Positions 7,897-17,894 are shown, counted from the first letter of the stretch. The stretch is 64,000 bases of DNA from Clostridiales bacterium VE202-21 (GCA_000509105.1 BAIF02000079.1:1-64000), one strand, 5' to 3'. The notes: a model not told the origin generated them from the sequence alone. Translations and numbers: made by a program.

Positions 7897-9138
7897 ATGG
7901 CGTTATATGAAATTGAGGAACAAAAGGAATCCATGATTCTTGTAGGCATTCAGCTCTATGAGAATGAGCGGACGGAGGAATCGCTGGATGAACTGGCAGA
8001 ACTGGCGAAGACCGCGGGGGCGGAAGTGGCCGGGCGTGTGATCCAAAAACGCGAGGCAGTGCATCCGGTCACATATGTGGGGAAGGGAAAGCTTCTGGAA
8101 TTGAAAGAAGTTCTGTGGGAGACCGAAGCAACCGGTATCGTATGTGATGACGAACTCACGTCCGTGCAGCTCCACAATTTGGAACGGGAGCTGGAGTGCA
8201 AGGTGATTGACCGGACGCTTCTTATCTTGGATATCTTTGCAGCCAGGGCGGTCAGCAGCGAGGGGAAGATCCAGGTGGAGCTGGCGCAGCTGAAATATCG
8301 GGCTGCGCGTCTGGTTGGCCTCAGAGATTCCCTGTCACGGCTTGGCGGGGGGATTGGAACACGCGGCCCCGGAGAAAAGAAGCTGGAGATGGACAGGCGA
8401 CTGATTCGGGAACGGATCAGCCGGCTTAAGAAAGAGCTCTGTGAAGTGGAACAGCACAGAGAATTGATACGCACCCAGCGGAAGGCGTCACAGAAGAAGA
8501 TCGCCGCTCTGGTGGGCTATACATCCGCCGGAAAGAGCAGTATAGAAAATGCGCTGACTGGGGCCGGAATCCTGGCGGATGCAATGCTTTTCTCGACACT
8601 GGACACGACAACGCGTGTACTGGAGCTGGAGGGAAAGCAGGAGATTCTGCTGACGGATACGGTTGGTTTTATCCGGAAGCTGCCCCACCATTTGATAGAG
8701 GCGTTTAAGAGCACGCTTGAGGAAGCAAAATATGCAGACATTATCATACATGTAGTGGATGCCTCCAATCCACAGATGGACAGCCAGATGTACGTGGTAT
8801 ATGAGACGCTGCGCCAGCTGGGCGTGGAAGGCAAACCGGTGATCACACTGTTTAACAAGCAGGACAAATTGGAGGAAGCAGGCAGTTTCAGGGATTTCCA
8901 GGCACAGTATTCGATCAGGACATCCGCAAAGACCGGGCAGGGGCTTGAGGAACTGAAAACAGCACTTTTAGAAATCATACGCAGCGGCCAAATTTATATC
9001 GAAAAAATGTATCCTTTTGAGGAAGCCGGGAAAATACAGCTGATCCGAAGGCATGGCCAGCTTCTGGAGGAAGAATATGTGGCGGAGGGGATTTCGGTAA
9101 AGGCCTACGTTACAAAGGAGATTTATGGAAAAATATGA
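7897..9138 (+). CDS. hflX: GTPase HflX
   Basis: 413-residue ribosome-splitting GTPase. The N-terminal HflX domain contains HPVTYVGKGKLLELK and the glycine-rich linker SLSRLGGGIGTRGPGEKKLE. A coiled stretch precedes the G domain: G1 GYTSAGKSS, G3 DTVGFI, G4 NKQD and G5 TSAK. HflX rescues stalled or hibernating ribosomes during stress. The ribosome site is weak, with the palindromic repeat 14 bases upstream of the start. The end overlaps the next gene by 14 bases, suggesting translational coupling to the MATE exporter. Confidence 0.95.
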   Translation: MALYEIEEQKESMILVGIQLYENERTEESLDELAELAKTAGAEVAGRVIQKREAVHPVTYVGKGKLLELKEVLWETEATGIVCDDELTSVQLHNLERELECKVIDRTLLILDIFAARAVSSEGKIQVELAQLKYRAARLVGLRDSLSRLGGGIGTRGPGEKKLEMDRRLIRERISRLKKELCEVEQHRELIRTQRKASQKKIAALVGYTSAGKSSIENALTGAGILADAMLFSTLDTTTRVLELEGKQEILLTDTVGFIRKLPHHLIEAFKSTLEEAKYADIIIHVVDASNPQMDSQMYVVYETLRQLGVEGKPVITLFNKQDKLEEAGSFRDFQAQYSIRTSAKTGQGLEELKTALLEIIRSGQIYIEKMYPFEEAGKIQLIRRHGQLLEEEYVAEGISVKAYVTKEIYGKI

Positions 9139-10546
9139 GAAGAGCGCCGCGGACAAAAATCAAAATCCGCTGGGTACAGAACCTATTGGCAGACTGATTG
9201 GAAAGTTTGCCGTACCGGCAGTCATCAGTATGCTGGTAAGTGCACTATATAATATAGTAGATCAAATATTTATCGGCCAGGGAGTCGGTATGCTGGGAAA
9301 TGCCGCAACAAATATCGCATTTCCTGTTACAACAATTGCGACGGCGACAGCGCTTCTGCTGGGAATAGGAAGCGCTTCGAACTATAATCTGGAAATGGGA
9401 GCTGGAAAAGAGAAAAGAGCGAGTGAAATTGCAGGCACTGGCCTGTCCACACTTGTTATTAGCGGCGTGGTAATCGCCGCTATTGTTCTCCTGTTTTTAG
9501 AGCATCTGCTGCATGCTTTCGGAGCGACAAGCGAAGTCCTGCCCTATGCCGTGGACTATACAGGGATAACAGCAATTGGAATTCCCTTTTTTATATTAAC
9601 AACTGGTGGAAATCATTTGATCCGGGCGGATAGAAGCCCCACCTATTCAATGGTGAGTATGTTGACAGGAGCAATCCTGAATACAATCCTGGATCCCCTC
9701 TTTATCTTTGTGTTCCACTGGGGGATTAAAGGTGCTGCTGCCGCTACAGTGATTGGTCAGGTAGTTTCCGGGCTTCTTGTTATCCTTTATTTTGTGAAGT
9801 ATAAGAAAATGGATATGAAAGTCTCCGCTCTGCGCCCGAGGGCGGTCTATCTAAAGGCGGTTGCAGCCCTGGGAATGGCATCCTGTATCAACCAGCTTGC
9901 TATGACTGTCGTACAGATTGCCATGAATAATACTCTCCGCTATTATGGAGCTGCCTCCTCATATGGAAGCGACATCCCGCTGGCCTGCGTAGGGGTAATT
10001 TCGAAAGTGAACAGTGTGTTTCTGGCAATCTGTATCGGAATCTCTCAGGGCTGCCAGCCGATCTGGGGATTCAATTATGGAGCCGGAAACTATGAGAGAG
10101 TCAGGAGTACATACAAAAAAGCAGCCATTTTATGCACCACAATCGCCACATTATTCTTTTTGAGTTTTCAGATATTCCCACGCCAGATAGTCAGTATTTT
10201 TGGGAGCGGCAGTGAGCGGTACTTCCATTTTGCAGACAGATACCTGGAGATCTTCATGTTCATGACTTTTGCAAACGGCATACAGCCTATGTCTTCCGGA
10301 TTCTTTACCTCTATCGGCAAAGCAAAATTAGGAATTGTCATGTCACTGACCAGACAGGTTCTCTTTCTGCTTCCGCTGATCCTGATATTCCCTTTATTCC
10401 TGGGGATAGACGGAGTGATGTATGCGGGACCGATAGCAGATGCCGCGGCGGCTGTCATAGCAATTGTATTTGCCTACAGACAGTTGAAAAAAATGAAATC
10501 TCCGGCTCTTCTGTCAGAAATGCCGGAGAATAAGTCTGCCAATTAG
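9125..10546 (+). CDS. MATE-family efflux transporter
   Basis: 473 residues with about twelve membrane segments in two matching halves, typical of multidrug and toxic compound extrusion carriers driven by Na+ or H+. Recognisable are the N-terminal PIGRLIGKFAVPAVISMLVSALYNIVDQIFIGQG and the second-half QGCQPIWGFNYGAGNYERVR. Homologues of the MepA branch are common in Lachnospiraceae. It overlaps hflX by 14 bases. Substrate cannot be deduced. Confidence 0.9.
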   Translation: MEKYEKSAADKNQNPLGTEPIGRLIGKFAVPAVISMLVSALYNIVDQIFIGQGVGMLGNAATNIAFPVTTIATATALLLGIGSASNYNLEMGAGKEKRASEIAGTGLSTLVISGVVIAAIVLLFLEHLLHAFGATSEVLPYAVDYTGITAIGIPFFILTTGGNHLIRADRSPTYSMVSMLTGAILNTILDPLFIFVFHWGIKGAAAATVIGQVVSGLLVILYFVKYKKMDMKVSALRPRAVYLKAVAALGMASCINQLAMTVVQIAMNNTLRYYGAASSYGSDIPLACVGVISKVNSVFLAICIGISQGCQPIWGFNYGAGNYERVRSTYKKAAILCTTIATLFFLSFQIFPRQIVSIFGSGSERYFHFADRYLEIFMFMTFANGIQPMSSGFFTSIGKAKLGIVMSLTRQVLFLLPLILIFPLFLGIDGVMYAGPIADAAAAVIAIVFAYRQLKKMKSPALLSEMPENKSAN

Positions 10547-10560
10547 GCGGATATTTCATT

Positions 10561-11289
10561 TTAAAACAAGTAGGGGGCGGAGGGGGTCTCCGGATAACTT
10601 CCCATAGATACCAGCAGCTGCAGTCCGGCCTCGCGGGCAGTCAGTACCGAATTCTTAACAGCGCTTGCATCGCCGGTCACAGCCACGATAACTTCATTCG
10701 AATGGCTGGTTCCTCTGTCAGGAGTCATGTATCTGATGATCTCAACAGGGGAGGACTTGACGGCCAGATCAGCCATCACAAGGCCAATCGCAGCCGGCGA
10801 CCCACAGAAGAAACCAAAAGGTTTTCCAATGGGAGCGCCGAAGGCCATATTCAGCGCCTGGTCTGCATTTGCGGAATAGGTAAACTCCAGGTGTCCGGCA
10901 TCGCTGATGTAGAGTTCTCCCGCATATTTTGTTGTATATTCCACGGCAATCTCAACGGCTCTGCGGACATCGGAAACATTGTTTCCGCCAAGGATGATGT
11001 AGTTACCATGGCCGCCCCAGCCTTTTGTGTCCCGGGGCAGCTCAATGGATACGACTTCCGTGTTGGTTGATTTCACTGCTTCATCTACGGCATTAATTTG
11101 TCCCGCCGCACCAGTCCGGGAGCTGAGCAGCCCAAGGCTGCGGTAAGGTTTGGGCAGCTGCATCTGCTCCAGCAAAGCGGGGGTTACACCTGGAATTACA
11201 AGCCCAATCGTATCCAGGACCGTCTTGCCCACAAACTCTGTCATAGAACAGTCCATTGGTATATTCTCAATTCCTTTTACCTTTAACAT
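10561..11289 (-). CDS. pduB: PduB-like tandem-domain microcompartment shell protein (BMC-T), isolated
   Basis: 242-residue shell trimer with two BMC domains. Closely follows the PduB pattern: MTEFVGKTVLDTIGLVIPGV, YRSLGLLSSRTGAAGQINAVDEAVKSTN, VVSIELPRDTKGWGGHG, DVRRAVEIA, then in the second half FGFFCGSPAAIGLVMADLAVKSS and GTSHSNEVIVAVTGDASAVK. PduB trimers form facets and are thought to have gated central pores; in Pdu compartments the N terminus links core to shell. Here that N-terminal extension is short. The gene lies about 35 kb from the microcompartment operon, which has no PduB. AAAGGAG precedes its start, and it follows an SDR gene in the same direction by 68 bases. Confidence 0.9.
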   Translation of the reverse strand: MLKVKGIENIPMDCSMTEFVGKTVLDTIGLVIPGVTPALLEQMQLPKPYRSLGLLSSRTGAAGQINAVDEAVKSTNTEVVSIELPRDTKGWGGHGNYIILGGNNVSDVRRAVEIAVEYTTKYAGELYISDAGHLEFTYSANADQALNMAFGAPIGKPFGFFCGSPAAIGLVMADLAVKSSPVEIIRYMTPDRGTSHSNEVIVAVTGDASAVKNSVLTAREAGLQLLVSMGSYPETPSAPYLF

Positions 11290-11357
11290 AAAACAACTCC
11301 TTTTATCTATCTTAATTTAACCTATTTAGCATAAACACATCATAATTTCATTACCTT

Positions 11358-12086
11358 TTACAAAAATCCACCATCCAGCCCAATTACCTGGCCAGTCAGA
11401 TATGCATGTCCCTGCGCCAGGCAAAGAACCAGTTCAGCCACTTCCTCCGGAGTCCCAAACCGTCCCGCCGGAACCTCTTCCATCAGCAGCTGCCTCTCTT
11501 CCTCGGAAAGCTGGGCGTTCATTATGGTGTCGATCACACCGCAGGCAATCGCATTGACCTGAATATTACTTGGAGCCAGCTCCTTCGCCAGCGCCTTGGT
11601 CAGTCCGTTTACCCCTGCCTTGGAAGCCGAGTAGGCCGCCTCACAGGAAGCCCCGGAAATGCCCCACATAGAGGAAATATTAAGAATCTTCCCTGCTTTC
11701 TGGGACACCATATATGGAACCGCTGCACGAGAACAGTAAAACACCGAAGACAGATTTGTCTGCAGAATCCTGTCCCAGTCCGAATCCGTCATATCCGTCA
11801 GCAGCCCGATAAATGCAGTCCCCGCATTATTCACTAATACATCCAGCCCGGGAACCTCCGCCTCAATCTCCTGAAAGATACGCCGGACATCCAATGCGGA
11901 TCCCACATCCCCGGGAACAGCCCGGCAGATTCCCCCTGCCGAACGAATCTCGCCACACACACCTGCCAGATCATCGGGATGCCTGCTATTCACAAAAACA
12001 TAATACCCCAGCCGCCCAAAAGCGGCGGCACAGGCCCGTCCAATCCCTCTGGACGCCCCCGTAATAAGAACACACTTCCGTCCCAT
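11358..12086 (-). CDS. SDR-family oxidoreductase (FabG-like)
   Basis: 242-residue short-chain dehydrogenase. NAD(P)-binding GASRGIGRA near the N terminus, NNAGTA at the middle strand, a catalytic Ser in NISSMWG and the YSASK motif carrying Tyr and Lys. The end GLDGGFL matches 3-oxoacyl-ACP reductases and related sugar-alcohol dehydrogenases. The start at 12086 (MGRKCVLITG) has GTGAGG upstream; an in-frame extension to 12155 is unlikely. It precedes the pduB-like gene in the same direction, so the two may share a message. Substrate is unknown; a link to aldehyde or ketone handling in the microcompartment is speculation. Confidence 0.85.
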   Translation of the reverse strand: MGRKCVLITGASRGIGRACAAAFGRLGYYVFVNSRHPDDLAGVCGEIRSAGGICRAVPGDVGSALDVRRIFQEIEAEVPGLDVLVNNAGTAFIGLLTDMTDSDWDRILQTNLSSVFYCSRAAVPYMVSQKAGKILNISSMWGISGASCEAAYSASKAGVNGLTKALAKELAPSNIQVNAIACGVIDTIMNAQLSEEERQLLMEEVPAGRFGTPEEVAELVLCLAQGHAYLTGQVIGLDGGFL

Positions 12087-12458
12087 AAAAAACCTCACTT
12101 CAATAATTCTCCTGCTATTATACTCTATGTACCACAAAAAGTACACCACAACCATTCACAGAATCCATTCCACAAACAAAAAATAATCGTTACTGTTCAC
12201 ACCCTGCAGGCGTGCACGGCACAGTCTGTACAGTAAGAAATAATCTTTAGCCCGGCAAAATCCGCTGTCCTGCCCCTTGATGTTTTGGGACACGGTACTG
12301 CGTTCTCTACCTATAAAACTCCCGCATTTTCTGGTTGTGATTGGGTTGCTCATATGATATGATTTCTATATAAATGGGATTTAACAGATCCTTCCTCCAC
12401 TTCGATTCTCAGGCGAACCGGGTGAAGCATAAAGCGAAAAAGAGAAAGAGGTAGACAT
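12087..12458 (+). promoter_or_regulatory. intergenic region with putative promoter for the RND gene
   Basis: No gene is visible in this 372-base stretch. TTGCTC at 12346-12351, 17 bases and TATAAA at 12369-12374 form a reasonable promoter for the RND transporter. AGAAAGAGG precedes its start. No clear operator was seen. Confidence 0.5.
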
Positions 12459-15400
12459 ATGTTATCCAAGTTCAGTGTGAAGAAACCGTACACCGTTGTA
12501 GTAGCCGTGGTACTGATATTAATTCTGGGGTTTGTATCCTTTGATAAAATGACAGTGGACCTGCTGCCGGATATGAATCTCCCCTACGCGGTCGTCATGA
12601 CTACGTACGCAGGAGCAAGCCCGGAGGAAGTGGAAACTACCGTGACAAAACCGGTAGAGCAGGCAATGGCAACCATCAGCAATATCAAAACCGTCAGTTC
12701 TTCATCAAGAGAAAATGCATCCACAGTCATGCTGGAGTTTGAGCAGACCGCCAATATGGATTCTGCCACCATTGAGATGCGGGAGAGTCTGGATCAGATC
12801 AGTTCATACTGGCCGGATACGGTAGGCAACCCGATCATCATGAAGCTGAATCCGACCATGATGCCTGTCATGATTCCCGCAATCAGCGTAGACGGCAAAG
12901 AGCCGGCGGAGAGCACGAAGATCATAGAGGAAGAGGTACTCCCTGAGATTGAGAGTCTGGAGGGCGTGGCCTCGGTAAATGCGTTCGGAGATATCGAGGA
13001 GACCATCCGGATCACGGTAAAGGAAGACAAGGTCAGCAGCGTGGACGGCTCCGTGCAGAATCAGCTGGACAATAAGTTCAATGAAGCTTCGGACGCACTG
13101 AACGAGGCAAAGACCCAGGTGGAGAACGGCAAGGCACAGCTGGAGTCAGGCAAGAGCCAGGCAGCGGGGCAGATGGCCGATGCAGAGGCGCAGCTCGCAC
13201 AGAGCGATGCGGAACTGACCCAGGGGCAGATGGAGGTCAATGAGAAACTCAGCGAGATCCAGCTGGCAGAGGCTGCGCTGGAGCAGTCTGTGGCACAGAT
13301 CGATGCCAGCGAGCAGGCGCTGCTGCAGCAGAAGCAGGAACTGGAAGATCTGAACGGGCAGCGAGCGGAGATAGAATCCCAATACCAACAGGTTGAACAG
13401 GCAATTAAAGAGAGTGGTGAGACCCCGGAGCTGCTGATAGCAAAGGGGACGCTGACCGCACAGCTGGCTGTTTTAGAGCGTTTCGATGAATCTATGGCTG
13501 CGATTGAGCAGGGACTTGGGCAGGCGGCTCAGAGCAGGGAGACGATCACCCGGAAGCAGGCCGAGCTTGCGGAAGGAAAATCCATGCTGACACAGGTACA
13601 GGCACAGCTTAGCGAGGGAACCATCACGCTGGCGCAGGCGAGGGCCCAGCTCTCCGCGGCGCAGCTGGAGGCGGCCATGCAGATGAGCGAGGCATCTGCC
13701 CAGCTGGCAGTCGGCGAGGCAGAGTTAAAGAACAAAGAGGCGGAACTCAAGTCGGCCAAGGAGGAAGCAAAGGCAGCGGCAAACGTAAAATCTATGCTGA
13801 CCGCCGAGACGATCCAGACCGTCCTGGCGGCTCAGAATTTCAATATGCCTGCCGGCTATGTAAATGAAGAAGGGATCGACTACTTAATCCGTGTGGGGGA
13901 CAAGTTTGAGTCTATAGAAGAACTTAAAAATCTGGTTCTGGTGGACATGGAGGGGATCAATCCGATTAAATTGTCCGATATTGCAGAAGTAGAACGGATA
14001 GATAACGCAGATGAAACCTATGCCAAACTGAATGGAGAGAACGGGATTCTGCTGCAGGTGCAGAAGCAGACCGGATATTCCACAGGGGAAGTGACGGACC
14101 GGATTCTGGAACGTTTTGAACAGATTAAAAAAGAGAACAACGACATCCAGGTAGTTGTTCTGATGAACCAGGGAGTCTACATAGACATGGTAATCGGCTC
14201 CGTGCTGCAGAATCTGCTGTTTGGGGCAGTACTGGCCATTCTGATTCTGCTGCTGTTTTTAAAGGACATCCGTCCGACTTTTGTAATCGCATGCTCCATC
14301 CCGATCAGTATTCTGACGGCCATTGTCCTGATGTATTTCAGCGGAGTGACGATGAACGTCATTTCGCTGTCCGGTCTGGCGCTCGGTGTTGGAATGCTGG
14401 TAGACAATTCGATTGTCGTGATTGAAAATATTTACCGTATGCGCAATGAGGAACATGCATCGGCAAAGGAAGCGGCCATTCAGGGAGCCCGTCAGGTTGC
14501 CGGGGCTATCATGGCCTCCACGCTGACAACGGTATGCGTATTCCTGCCCATTGTATTTACGGAGGGAATTGCAAGACAGCTTTTTGTAGACATGGGACTG
14601 ACGATCGCTTACTCGCTCCTCGCCAGCCTGATTGTGGCGCTTACACTTGTGCCAATGATGTCCGCGGGGCTGCTGAGAAAGACGGATCAAAAAGAATCCC
14701 GGTTCTTCGTACATCTGAAAGACATATATGAAAAGTTACTGCGGGGCGCGCTGCGCTTTAAACCCCTCGTACTGATCGGCGCCCTTGTTTTGTTTGTGGT
14801 GAGCGGTGTGCTTTCTCTTTCAAGGGGAACCGCGTTCATGCCTGCAATGCAGAGCACGGAGATCAGTATGTCAATCGAGACGCCGGACGGAACGCCGCTG
14901 CAGGATACGGCAGAGATTGCAGACCGTTTTACGGAGAAGCTCCGGAAAATCAAAGATATCGGTGATGTGGGCGGTATGGTCATGAGCGGCGGCATGATGG
15001 GCAGCGGCGGTACGGTGACGAATCAGGTGGAATTCTATGCACTGCTGAAAGAAAAACGGTCCATGTCAGACAACGCCATCCAGAAAGCCATAGAAAAGCT
15101 GGCCAGGGAAGAAAATGTTGAGCTTTCCCTGAGCATGTCCAATATGGATATGAGTTCTCTCGGTGCATCGGGGATATCCGTTCAGATAAAAGGGCGGGAA
15201 TTGGATAAACTTCAGAAAATTGCAAAGGATATAGCAGGGATACTGGAAGGGGTCAAAGGAACGAAGAACGTGTCCGACGGAATGGAGGAGACCACAGAAG
15301 AACTGCGGGTGATCGTAGATAAGGACAAGGCAGTTTCCCATAATCTGACCGTTGCCCAGGTTTATCAGGAATTGGCTAAGAAACTGAAAGAACCGGCCTC

Positions 15401-16286
15401 CACAACAAAGCTGGATATGGATACGGCTTCGATCGGAATCGTAGTGGCGGATCAAAAGAATCAGGAGCTGACCCGCGATGAAATCCGGGATATGAAACTG
15501 GATGTAAAAAAACAGGACGGGTCAACAGAGCAGATTGCGTTGAAGGATATCGCATCTTTTGAGACCGGATATGGGCTTCAGTCCATTTCCAGAAGCGCTC
15601 AGAGCAGATATATCAATGTAACGGCAGAAGTAGACGAGGATGATAATATCGGATTGGTGAGCAGCCGTGTGGAAAAGGCGATGAAGTCTTATGATCTGCC
15701 GGATGGTTATACTGCAGAAATGCAGGGGGAGGATGAAACGATCCGGGAGACCATGGTGGAACTGCTTAAGATGCTGGCACTGGCAGTGGTGTTCATGTAC
15801 TTGATCATGGTCGCACAGTTCCAGTCATTAAGGTCACCGTTTATCGTTATGTTTACAATTCCGCTTGCATTTACAGGCGGGCTGCTTGGGCTCTGGCTCA
15901 CAGGAAGTCCGGTAAGTGTAATTGCTATGGTCGGATTTGTTATGTTATCTGGAATTATTGTCAATAATGGTATTGTGTTCATTGATTATACGAATCAGCT
16001 GATCTCCCAGGGGATGGATCAGAAGGAAGCGCTGGTGGAAGCCGGAAGGACAAGGCTGCGGCCGATTATCATGACGGCACTCACGACGATTCTGGGTCTG
16101 TCCACAATGGCAATTGGTTTTGGTTCCGGTGCAGATATGGTACAGCCGATGGCAGTGGTGACGATCGGCGGTCTTATATATGGAACTGCATTAACACTGT
16201 TTGTGGTACCGTGTATCTATGCCTTATTCCACAAAAAGGAAAAGGCAAGATTGCGGGAAGGCATCGAGGAGGAGCCGTTTGAATGA
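12459..16286 (+). CDS. RND-family efflux permease with long coiled-coil insert
   Basis: 1275-residue AcrB/HAE-type transporter. It has an N-terminal helix, a porter domain (SPEEVETTVTKPVEQ), the first helix bundle (FLKDIRPTFVIACSIPISI, then GMLVDNSIVVIENIYR with Asp-Asn at the proton-relay position where AcrB has Asp-Asp), a second porter domain and a second bundle (GGLLGLWLTGSPVSVIAMVGFVMLSGIIVNNGIVFIDY). Roughly residues 195-442 are an inserted Gln/Ala/Glu-rich coiled coil in the first outward domain, which ordinary RND pumps lack. No adaptor or outer-membrane channel gene is nearby, as expected for a monoderm. It overlaps the HD-domain gene by four bases (ATGA). Substrate unknown. Confidence 0.9.
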   Translation: MLSKFSVKKPYTVVVAVVLILILGFVSFDKMTVDLLPDMNLPYAVVMTTYAGASPEEVETTVTKPVEQAMATISNIKTVSSSSRENASTVMLEFEQTANMDSATIEMRESLDQISSYWPDTVGNPIIMKLNPTMMPVMIPAISVDGKEPAESTKIIEEEVLPEIESLEGVASVNAFGDIEETIRITVKEDKVSSVDGSVQNQLDNKFNEASDALNEAKTQVENGKAQLESGKSQAAGQMADAEAQLAQSDAELTQGQMEVNEKLSEIQLAEAALEQSVAQIDASEQALLQQKQELEDLNGQRAEIESQYQQVEQAIKESGETPELLIAKGTLTAQLAVLERFDESMAAIEQGLGQAAQSRETITRKQAELAEGKSMLTQVQAQLSEGTITLAQARAQLSAAQLEAAMQMSEASAQLAVGEAELKNKEAELKSAKEEAKAAANVKSMLTAETIQTVLAAQNFNMPAGYVNEEGIDYLIRVGDKFESIEELKNLVLVDMEGINPIKLSDIAEVERIDNADETYAKLNGENGILLQVQKQTGYSTGEVTDRILERFEQIKKENNDIQVVVLMNQGVYIDMVIGSVLQNLLFGAVLAILILLLFLKDIRPTFVIACSIPISILTAIVLMYFSGVTMNVISLSGLALGVGMLVDNSIVVIENIYRMRNEEHASAKEAAIQGARQVAGAIMASTLTTVCVFLPIVFTEGIARQLFVDMGLTIAYSLLASLIVALTLVPMMSAGLLRKTDQKESRFFVHLKDIYEKLLRGALRFKPLVLIGALVLFVVSGVLSLSRGTAFMPAMQSTEISMSIETPDGTPLQDTAEIADRFTEKLRKIKDIGDVGGMVMSGGMMGSGGTVTNQVEFYALLKEKRSMSDNAIQKAIEKLAREENVELSLSMSNMDMSSLGASGISVQIKGRELDKLQKIAKDIAGILEGVKGTKNVSDGMEETTEELRVIVDKDKAVSHNLTVAQVYQELAKKLKEPASTTKLDMDTASIGIVVADQKNQELTRDEIRDMKLDVKKQDGSTEQIALKDIASFETGYGLQSISRSAQSRYINVTAEVDEDDNIGLVSSRVEKAMKSYDLPDGYTAEMQGEDETIRETMVELLKMLALAVVFMYLIMVAQFQSLRSPFIVMFTIPLAFTGGLLGLWLTGSPVSVIAMVGFVMLSGIIVNNGIVFIDYTNQLISQGMDQKEALVEAGRTRLRPIIMTALTTILGLSTMAIGFGSGADMVQPMAVVTIGGLIYGTALTLFVVPCIYALFHKKEKARLREGIEEEPFE

Positions 16287-16843
16287 TTGATGAAGCCATA
16301 GAATTTGCCTCAAAGGCGCATGAGGGGCAATTTCGGAAAGGGACAAGAAGACCTTATATTGTACATCCTGTGGAGGTGGCGGAGATTGTGGCCACGATGA
16401 CTGCGGATGAAGAAATTATATGTGCCGCAGTCCTGCATGACACGATTGAGGACTGTAAAGAGGTGACGGAAGAGATCCTCAAACTGAGATTCGGGGAGCG
16501 CGTAGCGTCTATTGTGGCGCAGGAGAGCGAGGACAAGTCTCTGAGCTGGGAAGAGAGGAAGGGCGCCACGATCCAGCACCTTGGGATGGCTCCGCTGCCC
16601 GTGAAGATGATCGGATTGGCGGATAAGCTTTCCAACATGAGAGACATCGACAGGGATTACCCGGTGTTGGGGGATGAACTCTGGAAAAGGTTCCGTATGC
16701 AGAGTAAGGCGGCGATAGGCTGGTATTACAAGGGGATCAGGGACGCCCTGAAGGCAGAGTTCGAAGGCTCGGAAGCCTATGAAGAATACTGCACTCTGGT
16801 GGAGAAGAATTTCGGCAGCGAGCCGGCTTCGCTGGAGTGGTAA
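16283..16843 (+). CDS. HD-domain hydrolase, Mesh1/SpoT-hydrolase-like
   Basis: 186 residues. Resembles the ppGpp hydrolase half of Rel proteins: KAHEGQFRKGTRRPYIVHPVEVAEIV, then AAVLHDTIEDC (HD pair) and KMIGLADKLSNMRDI. The histidine at HPVEVA, the HD pair and the downstream Asp of LADKLSN form the metal site typical of this family. It may degrade (p)ppGpp, complementing the synthetase at 135; many single-domain relatives remain untested. Starts within the stop of the RND gene (ATGA overlap), implying translational coupling. Confidence 0.8.
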   Translation: MIDEAIEFASKAHEGQFRKGTRRPYIVHPVEVAEIVATMTADEEIICAAVLHDTIEDCKEVTEEILKLRFGERVASIVAQESEDKSLSWEERKGATIQHLGMAPLPVKMIGLADKLSNMRDIDRDYPVLGDELWKRFRMQSKAAIGWYYKGIRDALKAEFEGSEAYEEYCTLVEKNFGSEPASLEW

Positions 16844-16862
16844 TAGAATTGGGGGCTATGGA

Positions 16863-17894
16863 TTGAAACGGATTTTAATGCTGGGGACGGGCGGCACCAT
16901 TGCGTGCAAACATACGGAGGGCGGACTGACGCCTGCGATAACGCCTGAGGAACTGGTCGGGTTTATTCCGGATGTAAAGGATGTATGCGAAGTGTATACG
17001 CATCAGGTATGCAATGTGGACAGCACCAATGTAACCCCTGCACACTGGAAAATGATGAGCCGGGCGGTAGAAGATCATTATAAAGATTATGACGGGTTTG
17101 TGATATGCCATGGAACGGATACGCTGGCTTACACTGCGGCTGCACTGTCGTACATGATCCAGAATTCCGAAAAGCCGGTTGTAATAACCGGGGCGCAGAA
17201 ACCGATTGACGAGGAAAATACGGATGCCAGAAACAATCTTCTGGATAGTTTTATCTATGCAGCAGATGAGGGCTCGAGAGATGTTAATATCGTTTTTGAT
17301 GGAAAAGTGATCGTAGGAACCAGAGCCAAAAAGGAACGGGCAAAGAGCTACAATGCTTTTTCCAGCATTAACTTTCCATATCCCGCAGTGATCCGGGAAC
17401 AGGAAGTGATCCGTTATATACCGCCGTTGGAATATCATGGAGGGGTAAAGTTCTATCATGAGATGGAGGACAGTATCTATGTGCTGAAGCTGATCCCCGG
17501 TATAGATCCGGAGATTCTGGACTGTCTGTTTGGCCGGTATCGGTGTATCGTAATCGAAAGCTTCGGCGTTGGCGGCATACCGGAGTACCTGGTGGATAAA
17601 TTTTACAAAGTAATGAGGGACTGCGGGAAGCAGGGGAAGCTGGCCATTGTTGCAACACAGGTTGTAAAAGAGGGCAGCGATATGATGGTGTATGAAGTAG
17701 GGAAAAAAGTGAAACAGGATCTGGACCTGCTGGAGACCTATGACATGACCCTGGAGGCGACCATCACGAAGGCCATGTGGCTCATGGCGAGGCAGGATAT
17801 GAGTTATGAGGATATGAAATCAGAGTTTTACAGAACCGTAAACTATGATATACTGTGCTACAGAAAGAGGCAGGATTCGGTTTCGGGCCGATGA
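16863..17894 (+). CDS. type I L-asparaginase
   Basis: 343-residue cytoplasmic-type asparaginase. The first catalytic motif is MLGTGGTIACKHTEGGLTP and the second is VICHGTDTLAYTAAALSYM; the two catalytic threonines lie in GGTI and HGTDT. It hydrolyses L-asparagine to aspartate and ammonia. The start is probably TTG at 16863 with GGGGG eight bases upstream; the upstream in-frame ATG at 16779 lies inside the HD gene. No signal peptide. Fifteen bases separate it from the ParA-like gene, suggesting an operon. The relationship with the following genes is not obvious. Confidence 0.88.
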   Translation: MKRILMLGTGGTIACKHTEGGLTPAITPEELVGFIPDVKDVCEVYTHQVCNVDSTNVTPAHWKMMSRAVEDHYKDYDGFVICHGTDTLAYTAAALSYMIQNSEKPVVITGAQKPIDEENTDARNNLLDSFIYAADEGSRDVNIVFDGKVIVGTRAKKERAKSYNAFSSINFPYPAVIREQEVIRYIPPLEYHGGVKFYHEMEDSIYVLKLIPGIDPEILDCLFGRYRCIVIESFGVGGIPEYLVDKFYKVMRDCGKQGKLAIVATQVVKEGSDMMVYEVGKKVKQDLDLLETYDMTLEATITKAMWLMARQDMSYEDMKSEFYRTVNYDILCYRKRQDSVSGR

